Below, in pieces: positions 59,719-64,000 of a stretch of DNA of 64,000 nucleotides; the first letter of the stretch is position 1, and each line of letters starts with the position of its first letter. The position numbers and the translations under genes are program-made. Source of the stretch: Gracilariopsis chorda. Lineage: Eukaryota; Rhodophyta; Florideophyceae; Gracilariales; Gracilariaceae. Where the stretch lies: assembly GCA_003194525.1 (NCBI GenBank), contig NBIV01000108.1:1-64000 (forward strand). Reading direction: 5' to 3'. The notes below the pieces were generated by a model. It worked only from the letters and a program-made list of their open reading frames with translations. It was not told where the DNA came from and searched no databases.

Positions 59719-61885
59719 TCATCTTTGCACAAGATGGTTTGCTGATGGACGCAGTACCTGACGTACCGCCTCTCGTACGGCATGATTCAAGAATCGCTCA
59801 GCTGACCCACTCTTGTGCTCTTCAGCCGTAGTCCGGAGCTCTGCGTAGTATTTGATTTTCGGCTCTGTACGATGGAGAAACAACAAAACACGTGATGGCA
59901 CGTCAGTTTCCACTTGAGGAAGAGCTACTGACAGCATCTTCCGCTATGCTGAGGAGAAAGGTTCCATTCCTCATGCCTCTCTCAGCAACGGTACGTTGCA
60001 GGGGTACGGGCCAGATCAGTGCCAGGTGAACTGAAACCAAACCCCTGAAGATCAAAGTGAACTTACCTGTGCCGCTTCCGCGCAAATGAATAATGAGAGG
60101 ACAATCATCGTCATAGCTATCCTTCTTCGCGCATCTAAAAGTCAAGAATTGGGAAGAGGTATCTGCTGGTAGGCGAGCTTTGCCACTTGGTTCAGCTGTG
60201 TCCCTGCCATACGTCAGATCCCGGACAGACTTCACTACAGCACTGCCGAGTTTACTGGGTAGTCCCTTTTCCCTGGCCGAATCGAATATTTCTGAGGCCT
60301 TGGGTGAAGAGTCAGTCAAGCGGTAGTAACCGTTGTTGGACAGATGAGTACCGCACTCGATGAGCAACTCTTGCAGGCGCTGGCCTAGCGTCTTCTTCTC
60401 TTCGTATATAATGGCTACCATTTGGGCCATCACGGCGGCAGCCGAAACACCGTCCTTATCACAAACGATGTTTCTTGTGACATTATACCCGAGTGCTTCT
60501 TCATAGGCCAAAATGGGCGTCTTTCCCTCTTCTTCAAGGTCCAGGGCTACCTTGTTGATCCACTTGAATCCCGTGAGTGCTTCCCTAAAGACGAAACCTC
60601 TCTTTTTGCCCATAGAGGCGAGCACTTTGGAAGAAACTGTGCTGGCGACGACAGCACATTGCGTAAGGTCGTCATATATGTGGTTGGTCAAGTAATCAGC
60701 CAGCAACAGTGCGACTTCATCACCGGTGAATATGCGCAGCGCCCCATGGGCTGAAATTTCGGCAACTCCCAGTCGATCGGCGTCAGGATCATTCGCAAAC
60801 ACGATTGGAGCATTGTGTCGTTTTGCAGTTTCAACGGCAAGGTCCAGAGCACCTTTTTCCTCTGGATTGGGAAATGGTAGCGTTGGGAAAGCTGGGTCTG
60901 GTGTGCATTGTTCCTCAACTGGTATGAACGGGGGAAGTTGAAAGCGTCGAAAGATTTCGGCGATAAACGGGGTGCCGACGCCGTGGCAAGCGGTGTACAC
61001 CATGCGTGGAGGACTGACATCAAGCAGAGGCTTGTATAAAGCAGCGGTAATAGCCGCAAAGTACTGTTCAGTAATTTGGTGATAGGGATCTGGTAGTGGT
61101 GGTAGATCGTGGTCAGATATGGCGTACTTGTGCCAAGGGCGCGAGCAGTGTTTGACAAGGCGCTCTACTTTGTTGGCAACATCAGGTCGAATCTGAATGC
61201 CGTCGCTCCAGAACACTTTGAGTCCGTTGTCCTGTGGCGGGTTATGGCTGGCTGTAACGCACAAACCCAGCACAGCTTGAAAGCTTCGTACTGCAAAGGC
61301 GACCCATGGCGTCGGAACCGGTCTGGAGAAAAGCTGGACTTGCGCTCCATACAGTCTAAAAACGTCTGCAATGAGCACCGCAAACTTTCTGGAATCCGTT
61401 CTGGCGTCATGTCCGACGACGACGACGCGCGAAATGGGATTGGAGATCCTTGCCAGCGCCTGCGCGGCAGAAAGAATGACTAGACAATTGAGACGATCAT
61501 ATCCTGGGCCAACGGCTGCGCGCAAGCCCGCTGTACCGAATCGAAGGCGGTTGGCTTGGTCGAGGGCGACGGGTAGACGGGATGGCTCTGCGGGGGAGGA
61601 AAGGCAGTGCGAGAGCATTTGGTGCACTTGTTGACGTGTTGTTGGATCCGGATCCATGGCGATCCAGGCACGGGCCAGTGCGCATATTGCGGGAGGGGCT
61701 AAGGGCGCTCTTGTGCCAGGGCGGCGACGGCGCATTGCGAGGGAGAGGGCGGCGGCGCAGGCGGTTGTGAAGACGGCGGCAAGGAAGACGGCGAGCGGGG
61801 AGTAGGAATCCGTCTGAGCGTCATCACGCTGAGGGTGTGGTGAGGAATGGGGGCACGGAGGGTCAGGGAATTCGGATTTGCCCAT
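59719..61885 (-). CDS. PGM2-type phosphoglucomutase/phosphopentomutase with N-terminal membrane segment, 2 exons
   Basis: Exon 1 (61885-60067) and exon 2 (59864-59719) join across a 202-nt GTAAGT...CAG intron. The junction restores RGSGTEPKIKYYAEL, the phosphate-binding end of the family. The active-site Ser loop is TASHNPPQDNGLKVFW (about 61208-61255) and the metal site is DPDADRLGV. PGM2-like enzymes interconvert glucose-1-P and glucose-6-P, or ribose phosphates. Residues about 25-55 include a hydrophobic stretch (LAVFLAAVFTTACAAALSLAM) followed by RRRR. That stretch is unusual for a cytosolic enzyme and suggests a membrane or organelle form. Met at 62188 is an in-frame alternative; I prefer MGKSEFPDPP. 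Confidence 0.85.
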
Positions 61886-62311
61886 GGCGCTGTGGGCGGG
61901 CGAAGGGTGAAGGCGGCGGTGGCGATGCTGACGGCGAGCTGCTGGTGCTCTGCGCGTCCGATGCATCTTGCAAGAAGATTCTCTTCTCGAGCGTGACGTG
62001 CTGAGCTTCTGTGGTGCAACCGCGTCCAGCTGTCCACGTGGCGGAGAACGCGGTGTGCGGCACTGGCAGCGCAACGGTAACCCGTTAGCCTGCAGCGCAC
62101 CTTCAGGCCACGTCACACGCGCGCGGTGTATCGAGGAAGATACACCGCTGCGGAGCGCGCTACCACAGCAACCTCGTCCGCGCGACACGAAACCGCTTTC
62201 TGGAACTGACCTTCACTTCTGTTCTCGTCACTCTCCGAGTGCACCCCGCCTTCCTCCTTTCTTCCTCCTGCCCCCCTCTGTTCACACCAAACGCCACTTG
62301 CCGTCGTCGCC
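61886..62311. promoter_or_regulatory. Divergent promoter region PGM2 / SNARE-like, with G-box and hairpin
   Basis: A G-box CCACGTGG lies at 62034-62041, about 150 bp from the PGM2 start. A perfect 10-bp hairpin GCGGTGTATC / GATACACCGC with a 6-nt loop lies at 62123-62148. Surrounding DNA is GC-rich. The role is inferred. Confidence 0.45.
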
Positions 62312-63625
62312 ATGTCCGACGCCGTCAATGACGCTTTCGAGCGTTCCGAGCTTCTTCGTCAACAATGGGAAAATCTCAAACGTGACATGCTTGCTATAGA
62401 CCCTTCACAGCCCAACGCCGCACAAAGGAGGGACCGTCTTCGCAGCCAAATGGATCAAATCATGAATCAAATGACTTCAGTTCTCAATGAAACAAAACGG
62501 CTCGTTCCTCCCAACCACGCTGAGCCGCACGACGAACCCATTGTTGAAGCGCGTCCGGTTCAGTATTCTGCTCATCACAAACACATCATTCATCGTACAT
62601 ACGATTCTTCCGAAAGTTCACATGATTCTCACTCTGATTATGTCGATACGGACCCGCCAAAACCACACCCACCAAGACCGCATCAAAGACCGGTTGCACC
62701 CCCGCTTCGAATGTCTTCCCCGCCCACGTCCCCCGTAGCAGATGTTGAGCTTGTTTGTTCTCCCGAACATCAAAAGGTGGTCATTGAAGCCAAGCGAGCA
62801 TCTTTGGCAGGCTTTACAAAGGGTCTACGTGAAAAGCTTAGGATGAATGACACGTCGCCGAACCCATCGCCCTCTGCCCCGCCTCCGGTCGCTCTTTCTT
62901 CGCCAGTCACAAAGGAAAAACGCGACCTTTTCGTGCAACAGCAAATGCGTTTGGAACGCGAATCTCGACGTTTGAATCGAAAGCCTGAACGCACCTCCGC
63001 GGATGAACAACGCTTACTTGAGATCGCCTCCAGCCTTTCACGACTCTCATCCATTCTGGCAGACACCCCGGACATGGCCACACCATGCGCTCGTAAGAGC
63101 AAACCTGCGCATCAAAACTCGTTTGATAAGGGACGTGAAGTGAAAAGTCCCGCGAAACCACCCAAAGGAACTTTTCCGCAGCCTGCTGCTGTGTTAGTTT
63201 CTTCTCCCGTCACGGATGATGACAGTCGTAGACCATTTGACAATTTGGAAGATTCATCAGCGCATCAGCGATATAACAAACCCACTCATGCGAAAAGAAA
63301 GAAGGGCTGGGGTGCCTTTGAGGCCGGTGTCGCTTCCTCCTTCAAGGCTTTTGGACGTACCGTACGTCACGTCGCAGCCGCTGCTTCCAGTTCCAGAGCG
63401 CCGGACTCCAAAAATGATTCGCACTCTTCTCGCGTTAAGGAAAAGGCGAGAACTGTACAGAATGCTCAGGATCTGTTCTCAGACACTCATGACCGTATTC
63501 ATGAACGCGGTGAAAACTTGGAAAAAACCGCCGAAGGAGCAGAACAAATGGCCGACGATGCAAATGATATGTTAGCCGCTGCTAAAGCGCTAAATCAACG
63601 ACATAAGGGTGGTTTCTTCTCATAG
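62312..63625 (+). CDS. Soluble protein with C-terminal R-SNARE motif
   Basis: A single exon, 437 residues. The last ~65 residues form an amphipathic helix with heptad spacing. Its centre reads HERGENLEK, giving an Arg at about residue 399 in the zero-layer position of synaptobrevin-type R-SNAREs (the usual text is ERGEKLE). It ends RHKGGFFS with no transmembrane segment. The N-terminal part has coiled-coil pieces (DAFERSELLRQQWENLK, RLERESRRLNRK) and Pro/Ser linkers. It could act as a decoy or regulatory SNARE, as the tomosyn and amisyn C-termini do, but no WD40 propeller is present. The motif call is good; the role is inferred. Confidence 0.6.
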   Translation: MSDAVNDAFERSELLRQQWENLKRDMLAIDPSQPNAAQRRDRLRSQMDQIMNQMTSVLNETKRLVPPNHAEPHDEPIVEARPVQYSAHHKHIIHRTYDSSESSHDSHSDYVDTDPPKPHPPRPHQRPVAPPLRMSSPPTSPVADVELVCSPEHQKVVIEAKRASLAGFTKGLREKLRMNDTSPNPSPSAPPPVALSSPVTKEKRDLFVQQQMRLERESRRLNRKPERTSADEQRLLEIASSLSRLSSILADTPDMATPCARKSKPAHQNSFDKGREVKSPAKPPKGTFPQPAAVLVSSPVTDDDSRRPFDNLEDSSAHQRYNKPTHAKRKKGWGAFEAGVASSFKAFGRTVRHVAAAASSSRAPDSKNDSHSSRVKEKARTVQNAQDLFSDTHDRIHERGENLEKTAEGAEQMADDANDMLAAAKALNQRHKGGFFS

Positions 63626-64000
63626 CTTTGAAGGGTTTTGCAGTTTTTGATGACTTTGTTGTATTGTACGCTTCGTTTACTAATAGTTTGTTCTCGCACT
63701 CGATCATCACTTCTACTACTAAGGTTACGATTTAGGGTTTGTAAACAACCTTCCGCACATCAGTCGACGTTTCAAATCCGATATCCTCATTGCAGCTGCG
63801 TGCCACACTGCGTTTTACTATGAGCGGTGGTAAATGGTCTCCTTCACGCTTCTTGAAGGGGATTAGATGATCCCGCGTTTCTGTTTTGCCATGTGGTGCC
63901 TCTGGAGTCTCGGAACCCGATCGTTTCATAACCTTGCAATTGCTTTGAGTCATTGAAAGCACATTGCAGCAAAAAGCAGCTGTGTGTTGCTGTCGCAGAA
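63626..64000. other. Window end, about 375 bp, no gene seen
   Basis: Downstream of the SNARE-like gene. One short minus-strand frame (63732-63962) has no motif. Confidence 0.4.

Noticed and set aside
1-64000. CRISPR arrays, bacterial operators or riboswitches
   Set aside because: The window is eukaryotic nuclear DNA, and no spaced direct repeats of this kind were seen.

Overview
The window is eukaryotic nuclear DNA, most likely from a red alga (Rhodophyta). The strongest clue is a nucleus-encoded CpcS/CpeS-type phycobiliprotein lyase (54782-55894) with a plastid transit peptide. Several predicted plastid proteins start with an AFV-type phenylalanine motif and have no ER signal peptide, as expected for a primary red plastid. 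Genes are mostly intronless, with a few short GT-AG introns of about 80-200 nt. They lie on both strands and show no operon logic. I cannot name the genus.

Layout. 1-9788 is a Ty3/gypsy chromovirus-type LTR retrotransposon whose 5' LTR is cut by the window edge. It has gag, protease, RT, RNase H, integrase, a very long low-complexity linker, a chromodomain and an antisense ORF before the 3' LTR. It sits inside an older Ty1/copia relic on the minus strand (9789 to about 11350). 12.3-36.6 kb is a host gene block: eIF3f, mitochondrial ATP synthase delta (3 exons), UBL5/Hub1 (3 exons), proteasome alpha PSMA6, an HVA22/REEP-like protein (2 exons), a DCAF7/TTG1-like WD40 protein, AVL9, Nup93/Nic96, a Rubisco-LSMT-like SET protein, a PIAS/SIZ SUMO ligase, and an unrecognised Cys/His-rich plus helical-repeat protein (2 exons). 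36.6-42.8 kb is gene-poor. 42.8-63.6 kb is dense again: glucose-6-phosphate dehydrogenase, an RHD3/Sey1-like GTPase, an RBR ubiquitin ligase, a URI-like prefoldin, a LARGE-like GT49 glycosyltransferase, LSM2, the phycobilin lyase, valyl-tRNA synthetase, a PGM2-type phosphohexomutase (2 exons) and a soluble protein ending in an R-SNARE motif.

The host genes are mostly unrelated housekeeping functions. Loose themes are plastid metabolism (lyase, G6PD, SET, possibly ValRS), ubiquitin-family control (UBL5, SUMO ligase, RBR, proteasome) and membrane traffic (AVL9, HVA22/REEP, RHD3-like, SNARE-like).

The most unusual signals are: (i) a dense, one-orientation field of C-arm/G-arm micro-hairpins, each followed by A, through coding and LTR parts of the gypsy element; (ii) LTR copies that differ only by one-base indels, which hints that the element's frameshifts may be assembly errors; (iii) two exact internal copies of an 18-nt PPT-like tract; (iv) an antisense acidic ORF before the 3' LTR; (v) an RHD3-like GTPase without a membrane hairpin, a membrane-anchored PGM2-like enzyme and a lyase with a long C-terminal extension.
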